A stretch of 64,000 nt of DNA from Chrysoperla carnea (taxonomy: Eukaryota; Arthropoda; Insecta; Neuroptera; Chrysopidae). Positions 12,638-26,205 of this stretch are shown in pieces. The stretch covers positions 45,889,172 to 45,953,171 of the forward strand of contig NC_058339.1 in assembly GCF_905475395.1 (NCBI RefSeq), given 5' to 3'. How positions within the stretch are numbered: position 1 is the stretch's first letter; every line of letters starts with the position of its first letter. The notes beneath the pieces were generated by a model, which was not told where the DNA came from, ran no database searches, and saw only the letters and a program-made list of their open reading frames with translations. The translations under genes and the position numbers were made by a program.

Positions 12638-14122
12638 ATGAATTTTTCTCCATTTGGAGGACATTTTCCTGCCTCAATACCGACAATACATCAATTTGCT
12701 GCAAAATTTGGTACACCCGATACACCATTAGGTGGTGTAGCAGCAGCAACCGCAGCACTTGGTCATAATCAAGATGTTTCACGTTATCATGGACCGGGTG
12801 CTGGTGGCGCTGCCACCAGTCATTTTAATCAACATCATAGTCCATTGGCAATGCCTGTTAATATGGGTAAATTCCGCAATGATAATAATGTACAAACAAC
12901 ACAAAATCAACAACATAACATGATGAATGTTGTTACAAATGGTCCTACTAAATATCATACAGCCGGTTAGTTGAATTTGTAAAGAATTTTAGTTTTCAAT
13001 TCTCATATTAGTTCCGATTTTGATTAATTTTAAAAAGTTTGTTTTGATATTATAGTCCAAAAGTTATGGATTTGCTAATACAAATATGTAAAAAGTGTAG
13101 GTATATGCTTTAATCAATCTCTGTAAAAGTGTAGCCTTTGTCCTGATATCGATTTCAACGCATCTTTCGTTAAAATTTGAAAATGTGCGAGAATAGTTGA
13201 CAAAATCTGAAATCAAAATTAAAATCGATTGATTGCAGCTTATGACGTCACCATATGTTACTTTCCTTTCTTCATATTTTTACATTTAAATCGTTCATAT
13301 TTTCGTAGATATTGGTTCTATCCAAAAATTGATTTCACACTGTGTTTTGGCTTGCTAAAGAACTGTCACAAATTCCAAAAGTGATGCGAGATATTATTTT
13401 GACTGATTCTAAATAAAATACAAAGAGATAGTGGGCGACTCTGGCACATTTTAAGGGTGGTGCAAGATTTGATTTTGGAGCACCGTACTCCCATATACAT
13501 AGACTTGTAATTATGGTGTACATAGAGACTGAAAGCCTATACACTTTTTACATCTAGGGGCATTTTCACAGAGAAAAGGAGGTTCATATTAAAAAATTAT
13601 TTCAAGTCTGTTTTTGTCTGATGTAAGGCCTCATATAATATCTTCTTTTTTCGGGATGGGCCTGACAAAAATTGATGATGTCTTAGCCTAGATGCAATTA
13701 TTTTAATAATCTCAACACTTTAGAGCTTGTATACTTAATGTGATTAAAAAAAAAACGTAAAAATCGAAAAATCTATAGCGTTTTGATACTTTCCAAAAGG
13801 GGCCCCCTGGTGCACCACTTCCATCACTCTAAGACCGTTACTGCAAAAAGACAAATACAAAAGTTTCATTAAAATCGGAATAATTATTGAGATTGGAATA
13901 AATTAATTAATCAATTCATTAAAATTGGAATAAATTAATCGAATTAGGTTCAAATCTCGCACAACATTATACAAGTCCATTGTATGCAACGCAACAGCAA
14001 CATCAACAGAATCAGAGTAACAGTCGTGTAAATAATGATCGTCAAGATGTTAAAAGAAATTTAACAAGTGTTGGTGTTTATGGGACACAACAAACACAGC
14101 AAGAGTTATGTGCGGCAATATT

Positions 14123-14161
<39 letters not shown>

Positions 14162-14165
14162 GCAA

Positions 14166-14197
<32 letters not shown>

Positions 14198-14213
14198 ACA
14201 ACAGCAGCAGCAA

Positions 14214-14245
<32 letters not shown>

Positions 14246-16727
14246 ACAACAACAGCAACAAGATGTTAAACAACATGAAAAAGTCAAACAGGAACAAGAT
14301 AGTGGTAATAATGATGATAACCGACCTGGAAGTAATAGTATGGATTTTGGTACTAAATTATTATTTTGATGAGAAAATTTTTCGAACAAATAGTTAATAC
14401 AATTGACGGTTTTAATACATTCGATCACGTGAAATTGGTTATTCGTATATGTAGTTTGGAAGCTATTGACTTGCCCTTGCAAAACATAATCTCCCATGAT
14501 AAAAAGGCGGTTGCAGGAAACGCAAGCAGGAGACCCTTGGTTTTTTGAGGCATCGAAGTTTTGAGCATAAAATAATACAGCATTTATTTTTTTAAAACTT
14601 TTCGTTTCTTAATGTGGATAAATTATAGTGATAATGATCATTGAAATTGAAATTTCACATCTTTGAACGTTTTGCTATTAATGGCCACCCACATCTGTTA
14701 TCTGTTTCGAATATCTCACAAAAATACAACCATTCGCCTTTCAGACTGTCTTGCGTATCGTTTAGGAGGTCATTGACGACAATTGGAGTTCTTTTCAAGA
14801 TTACTCCTGCCGTTAAAGATTTTAATTACCGAGGTATTCCAAGAACATTGATAAACCTAAGTTCGTTGATAAATTTTTTTGTGGAACAATCAAAAGCCTT
14901 TTCCATAAAAGCTTCAAACCTTTGTCATAAGTATAGGATACTTGACCTTTGAAATACTTTTTGGTTGTAAAATACACGAGAAGTTAATAAAGTAGACGCG
15001 CGGAAAGCAATCGGTAAACACATATCAAACTATTGTATTCTTTCCGAATTTTCCGAACTTTAGATATGATCTAACGATATTTTAGATACAATTGTTCGAA
15101 AAAATTATTTCTTCTCAAATTCAAAATTTATGTTTTTAACTAAGTCTACATATAAGAAACTATTCGATTTAGGTTTGCATCAACAACAAACGAGTCATTT
15201 GCAACAAGGAACAGCAACAGCATCAATGCCAGCCAGTTGGCAAAGTCTTGCAACACCCGGTTCAACAGTTGCTGATTATTTATCACATTTACCAGCATCC
15301 ACACTACCATTATCGTTACATCACTTTTTAAAATATTCCGCTGAAAATATCAAAAAAGAAACTGTACAAACATTACAAAATATCAACACTAGCCATCAAA
15401 CATCCGATCCGAATAATTTATTGTTAGGTAGCGTTGTAAATGGTAATTCAATTACATCAAATAATGTGGTGAACAATACAACAACACAAACACAAAATGC
15501 CACCAATAATACAAATACGACAACAACATCGAAAAAGAAGAAGAAGAAGAAGGCACCAAAAGAGAAGAAACCACGTCCAAAACCTGGTGAAATACGTTTA
15601 ACAACAGCACTAGACGGTTCAACATTATACTGTTGTCCGGAATGTCATATGGCATACCCTGAAAAGGAATTGCTAGAACAACATTTGGTTGGACATACAC
15701 TAGAGAGACGCTTTGTATGTGATATATGTGGAGCTGGCTTAAAGCGAAAAGATCATCTAACGCGTCATAAACAATCACATAATCCTGAACGGCCTTATGT
15801 ATGTACTGTTTGTTTAAAAGCATTTAAGCGCAAAGAACAGTTGACATTACATTTTGTTATCCATAGTGGTGAAAAACGCCATATATGTCCAGAATGCGGA
15901 AAAGGTTAGTTGTACTTTATTATTTTAAAACACCTTACCTTCACTTATGATGCCCCAGCCAAAAGAGGGACTTTTGCTTTTATTAGAAATCTAATTAAAC
16001 AACGAATAAGTGATGCATCTATCTTGGTATAAAATGCGTCAATGTAGAACGTTTTAAACTCATGCATTTTGCAGACCTCGTTAATATTTTATCGTTAATT
16101 GTTTTATTGAGTTGAATTCGAACAGAAGTTCTGAATTAAAAAGGACACATCTTTGGTGACACGCTCGGAAATTTTATAAGTTGCTAAAATTTTCAATAAG
16201 AATTCTAAGGATTGTGTGAAATGATAAATTTCTAACTATCCTGGTGGAAAAAATATTTGAAGAAAGAATATGTCTAGTCTAAGAATAAGGAACTCTGAAT
16301 AACTCTGAATTTCTCAACGTTTTTGAACTATCTAATTCATATTAGACAGTCCAAAAACGTTGAGTAATTCAGATTTATTCAGAGTTCCTAAGAATTTTTC
16401 AAAGTTTCTAAGACTTATTATTCTTCAAATATTTTTTCTACCAGAGTATTTAATAAGGATTAACTTCCTATTTTATAAAATCAAAGATACTTTTAATCTT
16501 AATTATATCAAAATTATGTTTACTAACTTGATATTTTCTTTAATTTGGAAGGTTTCTATCGTAAAGATCATTTACGAAAGCATACAAGATCGCACATTGC
16601 ACGACGAGTAAAAGCTGAATTATCACAGCAAGCTGGTACACCAAATTTAACAGGTAGTTTACAAAGTGGACAAGTAGCAGCTCCCGGTCCACCAACGCAA
16701 CCGAATCAACAGGCGATAATGTCATGA
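12638..16727 (+). CDS. C2H2 zinc-finger transcription factor with polyQ tract (4 coding exons)
   Basis: Coding exons are 12638-12965, 13948-14349, 15173-15904 and 16552-16727, giving 545 aa. All three introns are phase 1 and split a Gly codon (G|GT). A leader exon starts at 12572 (acceptor AG at 12570-12571) and carries a 3-codon uORF. The protein has an Ala/Gly/His-rich N-terminus, polyQ at about residues 169-214, a Lys-rich basic stretch (about 363-381, likely nuclear localisation), then four C2H2 fingers at about 398-418, 426-446, 454-474 and 482-502. All four have intact C-x2-C-x12-H-x3-H spacing; intron 3 cuts finger 4. Family knowledge: such tandem fingers bind DNA in the nucleus. The fingers and polyQ recall insect combgap or crooked-legs type factors, but I cannot assign the orthologue. 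The in-frame TGA at 16725-16727 may not be the only end (see 16728-16847). A tempting poly-Cys frame on the other strand is only the polyQ shadow. Confidence 0.88.
14124..14261 (+). repeat. CAG/CAA trinucleotide repeat encoding 46 glutamines
   Basis: Forty-six consecutive Gln codons in exon 2 of the zinc-finger gene, as an irregular mixture of CAG and CAA. Codon mixing generally limits slippage compared with a pure CAG run, so the tract looks protein-level maintained rather than a fresh expansion. It interrupts a Gln/Asn-rich activation-type region well upstream of the fingers. Confidence 0.95.
16241..16444. mobile_element. 204-bp foldback MITE in intron 3 of the zinc-finger gene
   Basis: Ends CTGGTGGAAAAAATATTT and the near-exact reverse complement at 16421-16444 act as terminal inverted repeats. 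The centre is a second, stronger palindrome (about 16290-16391) in which GGAACTCTGAATAA and CTCAACGTTTTTG pair with their complements around a loop of about 25 bases. There is no ORF. The whole unit could fold back on itself in the pre-mRNA. No clear target duplication is seen. Confidence 0.7.
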
Positions 16728-16847
16728 ACCTTAATCCCCGGTGTGAGTGATGGAGTGGCAAATAAGAAAACTAAAAAAAAGAAAGGTGATTTAGGTGATA
16801 TAAACGGAAGACTTAATTTAAATTTAATCGGCAAAAATTGGTCATAA
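16728..16847 (+). other. Open 39-codon extension after the zinc-finger gene's TGA
   Basis: Directly after TGA the same frame stays open for 39 codons to TAA at 16845-16847. It begins TLIPGVSDG, has a basic KKTKKKKG stretch and a hydrophilic end. Within it, at 16785/16786, AAAG precedes GTGATT: a phase-1 G|GT donor like the gene's three used donors. A GTGAGT also occurs at 16743-16748. It may be a readthrough extension, an exon whose stop is a sequence error or allele, or chance. A poly(A)-signal-like AATAAA follows at 16909-16914. Confidence 0.4.
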
Positions 16848-19800
16848 TTTATTCAAAATATTTTTTTAACTCACACACATCAAAATTAACCAATTTTTGC
16901 ACCCAAAAAATAAAAGAAAGCAATATAATAAAAAACGTTTCTTTAAAAGAAAACAAAAATATAAAAGAAATATTTTTTTATTTAAATATTTTAAGATTTG
17001 TTATTTTTTATTTATTTATTTTTGTTACTCAAATTTTTATATATTTTTACAAAACAAAAAAAATTAATTTTCCATTCCAATACGTTCTTTTCACTATGTA
17101 ACTTTAAGATTAAAAAAAAAATAATAAAAAAACTCAGGTTTGTTAATAAAACAGATTTTAATACCTTAAAAATTTCAAGTGATATTTTGCATATTTTTTA
17201 ATGCATCAAAAGTTCAAACTGGAAGGAAAATATTGGATCTATTTATGATTGTTTTTGTTTTATTTATTTATTTTTCGAATTGAATTCAAATTCAAAACAT
17301 TTTTTTATTAAATTTCATTTTGTACCTTAATTAACGCTTTAAACATTTCTAAAAAATCTATTTGATATGCACAAGAATAATATTAAAGTTTTAAACAAGA
17401 TGAAAAACCTGACACACGTACTATCGTTTTTTACGCACGTACAAAGCTAATTTTTTATAGTTTTTTTTCTGCATACGATTGCAAATCTTGCATACGATTG
17501 GATTAAGAAAAAGTTTCAAATATTGAATTAAAAATATAACAGTAAATGGAAAATATGAACGATCTGCCTGTTCGGACATCTAGCCTCAAGATAATTTTCT
17601 TGCACTTTTCATCATTTCAACTTTCAATTAATTTTTGTTAACAACTTTCCCAATAATCTGTGCACATCGATCTCTATATTGCGATGTATATTGTGCGAGA
17701 CTAAACCGTTTAACCAATCATTCAGTAGTCTCTCCAAGATTCTTGTTTTCTGTTTAAAGTATTTGACTCAAAGACAAAGTCAAAAAATGGATCGAGCTCA
17801 AAATATGCATAAATATCTTAAACAGCGGGCTAGTCAATGGAAATGCGTTTCCTAAATGGCTGAATTACAGGGCTATATTGCTCAATTTTATGTAGAGCGA
17901 TTCTCTATGAAAAGGAGGTTAGACCCCAAAAACCCCTCATTCGCACCGGCCTGTAATTACTCAACAATTTTATGAAGTAATTAATATATAAACAATTGTA
18001 ACATTTGGAAACTATTTTTGCAATTGCCATTGATTTAGATATTGTAAATAATATCTCAGTTATTTGCTTTTTTTCATTCAATACTTTTATCAAATGACCT
18101 TCTATTAAAAATTTTTCGTTATGTGTGAACTTTAAATATCAGTTCAAATACATCTTTTGTTCAATAGTAAGTTTCTACATACTCATTCTTTATCACAAAT
18201 TATGAATGCAGTCTTCCATTTATTCTATTATTTAGTTGTATACCAAATAAATTTTTTAGAATCGATTGTTATATTTATTTATGTGATTTATTTTTTCTTG
18301 AACATCAGGGAATTATTTTTTTACTGAAATGGAATCCTTATTCTTGCTCCATCGACCCATGAACAAATGCATGACTGCCACTTAAAAACTAAAAACAAAA
18401 GGATACCTCTGATTTTTATGTGATCATTTTATTTTTTTCTATTTATAATTTATTTATTATTATTTATGTTATTTTTGTTTATTTATTATATATTTGTTAT
18501 TATTTTTTAATTCGCACTTAATAAAATATTTAAAAAAAGATAAAAACAATAAATATAGAATTTGTTTGTGCCATTTTTTATATTAAAAAACTATAAATTA
18601 AAAAGAAAAAAATTAAAAAAAAAAAAAAACAGAGTGTTACATGTAGTGTATTTAGAATTATGCCATAGCATTTTTGTAGTATTCAAAAAAAATAATAATT
18701 AAAATCAACTTCTTCTAATTAATAATAACATTTAATAAACAATTTAATTTAAAAAAAAATAATAATTAATTTTGTAAAATTATGAAGTAATTATATGATT
18801 ACAAATATCTGTGATTTTAGACTTTAAAAAAATTTATAAAAAAAATTGTATATTTATATGTTTATTTATTATTTAAAATTTTTTTATTTTGAAAAAAAAA
18901 ATTATGTCTGAACTGTCTCAATTTATAAACAAAATTATTAAAAAATATTATTAAAAAAAAATCAATCATATAATTGCTTCATTATAATTATAAAATGTGA
19001 ATGATATTATTTATAAGAGAAATAAATGAATATTGAAGTGAAATTCTTAATTTTAAAACATTTATATATTTCGAAACACTTTTGATTAAACAAATGAACC
19101 TATCTGAATTCAAATTGTGGAGGAAAAAATTCATTTTTCAGGAGACACGGCCTTATTTAATATGTGAGTGCTTCAAGACAGTGCAGGGCATTTAAATTTG
19201 ATCTAATTTCGATTTATTTACTGTCCAATTTTATTGCTCGTTAGTAATATTTTTGTAAAGAGGGAAAGTATTATGCGTTATTGATTGTTTATAAAACAAT
19301 CATTGTGACAGGGATTTTAACGCTAAGATGTCAGCACCACGAGCAAAAAAAATGTAAACCATATTTGTTAGACTCAGCTGATCATTGAATGAAAAGACAA
19401 AAAATGTATCATATTTGTACATACATATGTTATCATATATGATTGGTATCTAATTTGAAATCGATATTAACAATTGACAGTGGAAATTCAAATTTCGTAA
19501 TTTATAGACATGTTACAGTATTAAAATCGACAGAATTTTAAGTTTCTATTTGTTCCGAAGTAGACTTGTAGATTTTTGTGTATTATTTTATAAAATGTAC
19601 TTCTGTGTTACAACTCAAATTATTTCAGATAGGTTTTTTTTAATGGAGTGTTTGAACTTGCCTCAGTATGTATTGAAGCTATAATTGATGATAAGATCTA
19701 CCTCAAAGATTAATTCTTCACTACCAAACAAAATTCCGTAATAGAGAACCATTTAAAAAAATAATAATCTAGTAATTGGGAAATTAAAAATACTTCGCAG

Positions 19801-20102
19801 TTTAAAAAAAAATCTACCGTGCAATCGTAGAACGATCTGTTGTCAGACCGATCGATTCTTGCTTCATGGCCAGATTCTGTTGTGTATTCAGTTCCAGCTA
19901 AAGACACTAGAATCAGAATTTGCTCATCAGATAAGAAGGTGAGATTGGTTCACAAAATTTAATCGATAATATTTCTTATATAAGAATTGATTAACGTTTA
20001 ATATGTATAGTGGTAAAACAACAAATTATATTTCGTTTTCCCTTTATATATTATATATTGTAATATATTGCTAATATTTTGATTAAAAATGGCGACAATA
20101 AA

Positions 20103-20640
20103 GCAAAAGTGTTATTTTAAGCAGATGAAGCTATAAGATTCTGCCGAGGCCAGACGCCACGCAGAAGGTCCACAGCTTGTCTGTCGGGATTTCTCCTAGA
20201 ATTGATAGATCCAAGGTTTTGGACTTGAACATTCTAAACCTGACGCTCTGCAGGTATAAATATCATTTCATCGTTGTCCATGAAGGATTATTAGAGATTC
20301 CCATGTTATATAAGGTGGTAGATCAATCGACTGTGTTCTGTCAAGAGTTTCACCACCCTTCTCAGCTATGCTCTAGTGATTATATACAGTTTGCCCTGCG
20401 CAAAGTTCCTATAATGAAGATTGCCTTGGCGTAGTCATTCCTTGATTCGGTAAATTACGGAGCATCTTGCTATGGGAACAACAGGCTCAGAGGAAAGGGT
20501 CATTTGACTCGATCTCTCTCGTACCAACGAGCTCGATGCTCCATTCCCTTTAAAGCCAGAGTGATCCGGTATACTCAGATCAGTTGACTGTGTTTTTACA
20601 TAACGAAGAGACACAAGGACAATAGGGTCACTCTTTTACT
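20103..20640. other. GC-elevated stretch of unknown nature, possibly an old mobile-element fragment
   Basis: Base composition changes to near-balanced G+C for about 500 bases in an otherwise AT-rich desert. One + frame (about 20177-20434) is open for 85 codons but has no recognisable domain and no splice borders or good start context. I compared it by eye with tRNA, rRNA and reverse-transcriptase or integrase motifs and found no match. A decayed transposon is the default guess. Confidence 0.3.
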
Positions 20641-23600
20641 TAAAAGCGGTATATGAAATTGTCCAGACATTAATATGTGTGTGTTCTAAAATTCAAATCA
20701 TTTAATTCTTTGATTCTTTCTTCGAAACTCAAAAATTATCAAAACGGGTGTTCTATTCAATGTTTTTATTCCAAATCCTTATCGCTAAAGAAGAGTAATT
20801 TGTGGCAGATACCTTCATACCTCACATAACGCATTTTAAAATTGTATTCACAATTTCGTCAATTTACAAACTTCTAAACTTCAATACATAATAAATATGA
20901 GGCAATGTAAATGAATCACTTTTATATTATTAAAAATATATAAATGTGAAATTTGACTTTTGAATCATAAAAAATCTAATAATTTTACAATTTGTTCAGT
21001 TTGAAAATGGACATTAATTGATAAAATCAAAACATTATTTTTTTATTTAAAAATATAGTACATAAGTAGTAAATATAAGAAATTATTTAAACAATTTCAA
21101 AAGTCATAAAAATCTCATCAATATATATTATAATGTTAAGTCATTTTCTAAGTAAATAACCATGCAAATTGAATTAATTTCTTAATTACAGAGGAATTAA
21201 ATTAATTATTTCATAATGTTATTTTCAATAATCGTAATTTGTTCGGTAATTGATGATATCATGTATATTTCCTAAAAATATGTTCGATTCAAATATACGG
21301 TGTTAAATTGCTGAATATTATTGAGAAAGCAAAATTTATTTTTATACAAAAACTTTAGAAGAAAAAAAAATATCTCCACAAAAAAAAAATTGGACAATAT
21401 TTTTTACTAATTTGTATTATAGATATTTACTTTAGGAATTCGACATACATTTATCACATATTATAATGAAAGACGCTAAGAATTTCACTGCACAAAATAT
21501 TAAAAGTATATACTCAGTTTGATTGTGGAAAGTATAGTATTTTTTTGTCTAATATATTATAAAAAGTCTTATATTAAAATATTACTTCTAATAACTAAAA
21601 AAAAAAAAAATAATTGCTTAACGTGCCGTGAACAAAATAAATCCATATTACTTAGTTCGGATTCATAAATTATAATTAGCTATTATAATATTATGAGAAA
21701 TCATTTTATTACTTAATTTTAAATTAATTTAAAATTGTCATTCAAGTTATTATAATAGCTTTTCTATTAGTTTCTCAACAACTTTTATGCAATACATATT
21801 AACATATGGACGAAAATCTATTTTTATATTGAGTATGATTTTATATGTTGTAAAATCTAAGCTGTAATTATAGGAATAATATTTCTGACATTCAGAAATC
21901 AAACATGCCCTTCGAAATTCAATTAATTAAATTTTTTGTCAACTGTTTTAACGAAGTATTACTCTAAATATTTGATACAGTGATCCAAGTCACAACACCA
22001 GACGTTTGAAAGAATTCATCATCCATTTCTTTCGTTCCTTATCCAATGTGTCGAAATTATGGTGATGAAGAGAAACTTAAATGTAAAAAAGAATTGTACT
22101 AATATTGAGTGAAAGGTAGAATAAGATATTAATTTCAGGGGAGGGAAAATTAGGGGTGCAAGATACAATTTATAACAGTCCTGACGTCTATGAATCATAA
22201 ATGCAGCTAACAGTTTAACAGTAATAAAAGCCATTAATTATGAATGCCTTCTGCGCTAAGATAAGCGGATCACTTCAATTCTATTTGGATCTCGGTACAC
22301 TTTAAAAAACACAACGCATTGGTGAATTATACCATGTCCAACATAAGATGATAAGAGGGACATTATTATATTATACGTTGTATTTGAATTCGGCAATAAT
22401 TTTGTTAAGAGTCGGATCAATTTTTTCCGGCTCTTTTTTATGAATAGTAACTGATAATGATAATTTTAAAATAATTTAAATCTCAGATAGATGAAAATAA
22501 ATAAAATACATACTTTTTTTTAATTTTTAATTAAAAGGTGATGACATATTGTCAATTTACAAATAAAACGAATGCAGAGCTTGTAGCATTTAGTACCTGG
22601 GTATATTCATTCGAGTTATACAGAGAATAAAAGCAACATTTTCTATTATAACAGACAACCATTTTTTGAAATGAAATAAACATTTTACTGAGCGTTGTTT
22701 ATATTTTCTCGTAGTATTCGTTAATTAATATTTTTTATTATATTTAAAATTGCTTTATTTGAAGATATCAATAATATAGTTTTCAAACTTATATTTCAAT
22801 GAACCATGATAATAACATTAAATTTTCATTCATATGTTAATTCGGACAGTTTTAAGAGTTATTTCCACATTCTTTTTTAAACTAATGAAAAGTGCTACTA
22901 TAAACACCAAAAATAGGGTGATGAATAGATAATTAGAGTGTGATTAAATCTATTTACTTTATACTAGTGACTCACGTGGATTGAACTTGCAGATTTCATC
23001 TCGAAGTGATTCACTATGTTTTCCTAATATTCTCGAGCGTTTTTTCTTATCATTTGCCTTGAAGCATTTCTTGTCTCCAACAACGATTACCTTTTTGCGT
23101 TCTAATTTTTTTGAATTGCTTTCTCTCTTGAAATGGCACACATTGCGAAATTGCGAAATAAACTATATTTACCGTCTGTATATAACACACAATATAAATT
23201 TTCCTTGATACAACTTAGCGCCTCTGACCCTTAAGATAGCCTTCAGCCTTCGATCTCAAAGATTGCTTCGCTTCCAATATAGTATTGATCTTAATCATTT
23301 CAAATGAAAAAATCTTAAATATAATAAAAAATATTATGAAATTTAAAAAAAAAATAATAATGATATAAACAATAATAATAAAAATATTTAAAATAAAAAA
23401 TTATAAAAAAAAATAAAAATAAAAAACAACTAAATAGTACAAACTACTCTCATGCTACAGACTTAAGTCTCACATAAAACTTTACCAATATATTAAGTAC
23501 ATAATAATAATAAATATAATATTTTAGACAGTAGTTTAAAACAAAACCGTACCGTACTTATGTAATAATTAACAAAAAAAAGTGTTATGTTTTGTATTTG

Positions 23601-23829
23601 TAATGCAGTATTTATAAAAAAAAAAAAATTAAACAAACCGATTAAAATATGATTGATTAAAAATAATAATATTGTATTTAGACAGTGATTGAAGCACAAT
23701 GAACATTTTTCATATATTCTACTTATTTTAATTACAAAAGGATTAAATAACAAACACGATTCAAATATCAATACATAGTTTATGTGTTTACTATTTTATT
23801 GGACAAAATGATAATTGAATTTGTAAAAA

Positions 23830-24320
23830 GATTACGTTAGATTGCAGAGATTTTCCGGGTAGGACACACTTGGGCCATAAAGTCCATTATGGTAGCTGAA
23901 GAGGATATCGCCCCATAAAAGAACGATTATTCTTTGAACTGTTTGGAGCTATTCAAGAGTTCAAAATTCTAAATTCGAGAGGATGTCAAAGAATGGCTAA
24001 CAGCGTATAAGTCTTCAACAGATGAGTCATTGTATCTCCCGCTCTCTGTGAATGATTCTACAATAAACTATTAGGGACTTACTTCCCAGACAGAGCCTTG
24101 TAATATTCGTCACTATATTGCGTATAGAGATCGTTGAAAACGAAACACTAACAGCACCGGATTTTACTAAACGATATCTGTCTTGCTGTTTCACAAGTAC
24201 GTTCCTAATGCCACCCTAAAATTGGCCTTTTTTAAGATAGAGACTTCCTCAGTGATGCTTATTTCTGATGGCTTTGTGCCATTTCAAGTTACTGACTACA
24301 CATAACTGAAATGTGCCTAT
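23830..24320. other. GC-elevated unassigned stretch, probable transposon relic
   Basis: Again locally balanced in G+C, with short interrupted frames on both strands and no motif I recognise. It merges on the right into ordinary AT-rich DNA. The composition contrast suggests inserted foreign or formerly coding sequence. Confidence 0.25.
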
Positions 24321-25367
24321 GGCCAGGCACCTATATGACCTAAATACGTAAATAGCTGGAAACACACAAGAAAAAGAGATTTTTTTGAAGCAAGAAATGT
24401 TTTCTCGAACTTAGCATTTAATTGCATACATGAAAAAATGGTTTTCTTGCCTCAAGAATATTTGTGGATTTTAGAAGGAAAACAAAAACTTTCTTGTGGC
24501 AAGAAAAATTTCTTGCAATTAATAAAGAAATGTATACATTAATACCACTCATTTGGTGGTTGATCAAAGCTAAATTTCAAACAGTTTCAGAGGCTACAGA
24601 TGGAAATCGACCTCCCAACTCACTATATACAATTTATGATTCGTCTGGAATGGTTTTTAACAATATGATTCAAATTCACTAAAACTGATTTCAAGCTCAT
24701 CAAATTGTCACCGAAATTTGTCCATTTTGATAAATAAGGACACAGCAGGTGCTTTAATATTTCGCGGTACGTAGGCGTTTGAATGATTTTGAAATAAATT
24801 TTGGAGATCACAAGTCAAGATGGACTTATCTCGTAGTATATATATTCATCAATACGTGAAAGCAGATCCATTACATTCGTTTTGGTTAATCGTTTAGTCA
24901 GTCGATTCTTTTTATCATCGAATCACGGCCATTGTGTTATTTACATTAGTACAGTAGTTTATTGTCCAATAGAATTTGTCTAAGCACAAAACGTGTATTA
25001 ATTTTGATACCCTAGTTAATTCTGTTTGAATAGAAGTGTTAAATGAATGTTTAGACATAGAATGATCTGTAAAATTTTCACGTCTATTTAGTGAGACGTA
25101 AGCAATAATCATATGTCTGTTATTTTATTTTAATTAATGATCATAAATTTAATCATCTCTCCACTATATTTAGTCACTAATAAAAGTTAAATTATTATAT
25201 ACAAAGTATCCAAAAATAATAGAATTTTTATAACTTGTAACTTAAATAATAATTATCAACGAAAATTCTGCAAGTAGGTAGTTTTCTTTTACACGGCTCG
25301 AAAACTTTTTGATCATGCCCACATGCTTCACTTTAACCGATATTACAAATATTTGTATTAATTTTTT

Positions 25368-25577
25368 TTATTCTAATAAGATAATTTTATACTAAATGCA
25401 AAAATCATTTTGTTTCTAACTTAATAAAAAAGAATTCCGAAAGCTTGAAATTTGCAGAAAATCGTAATTTTCAAGTTGTCCAATTTAACTTAACATTATA
25501 CTTGTGCTATTCTTTAATTAAGTGTCGGACAAAATGATTTTTGCATTCATTATTCAATTACGTTCCTATTAGAATAA
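25368..25577. mobile_element. 210-bp palindromic MITE
   Basis: Left end TTATTCTAATA is the complement of the right end TATTAGAATAA. Further in, AATGCAAAAATCATTTTGT pairs exactly with ACAAAATGATTTTTGCATT. The arms span about 60 bases each with some unpaired stretches. There is no coding capacity. Confidence 0.65.
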
Positions 25578-26205
25578 CCATTGTGTGTGCGATCATAGAA
25601 TTTCCTAGTCGTGTGAAAGATAAAAAAAGTTGTGAAACTTGGCATAATTAAGCTACACATCAATTTCGGGAAGTGTATATACCAATAACATTGATATGCT
25701 GTTGGGCACATGTAGTAAAAGCAAAATTGTTGACGCTTGACTTTGTTGACGTCAAGTAGTCAATATGCAATTTTGGGAACTACTCGAACATCAATACTTA
25801 AGGGAACATATATTCTTAATGCATTTTATGTAGAGTTAACAGACTGATAAGAATGCGGAATTTAAATATTCTTGAGCTCTAAGCTTTTTGGATACACTGT
25901 ATAAAATAAATAAACATCAATGACAATGAAATATCTAACACTTGTAATAATTGTACTAAATAAACATTTAACACGTTTTATTAAAAACAATTAAACAAAG
26001 TGAATAGAATGGTATTATATAAATGATAAACAATTTAGACAAAAGAATGTTGTTACCTATCTCCACTTGCAATGTCAAAACCAATCCTTGTCCATAACAG
26101 TTCCCCTGTTCGGTCCTACGCCAGACGATAAAAAATATTGGGAAAGTCAAAACAATTTGAAATTTTTAGGGCTCAGTACCAATTAAAACGTGAATCGACG
26201 CCAAG

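Noticed and set aside
14068-14397. Poly-Ser/Asn + strand frame over the zinc-finger exon 2
   Set aside because: Alternate reading of the same repeat; does not join neighbouring exons in phase.
14078-14497. Minus-strand 139-codon ORF rich in cysteine
   Set aside because: It is the antisense shadow of the CAG/CAA tract; the sense strand is a spliced exon in phase with its neighbours.
14641-14952. 103-codon + ORF within intron 2 of the zinc-finger gene
   Set aside because: Intronic, no similarity recognised; at best a decayed element, as it is less AT-rich than its surroundings.
278-16727. Possibility that the 278-634 exon and the zinc-finger exons form one gene
   Set aside because: The 278 exon ends in a stop and lies upstream on the same strand; the zinc-finger exons have their own start and no phase-compatible link to it.
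20177-20434. 85-codon + ORF in GC-balanced DNA
   Set aside because: No domain, poor start; reported only as an unassigned stretch.
23341-23450. AT repeat block resembling a tandem array or CRISPR-like pattern
   Set aside because: Simple low-complexity A-rich DNA with no conserved repeat-spacer structure.
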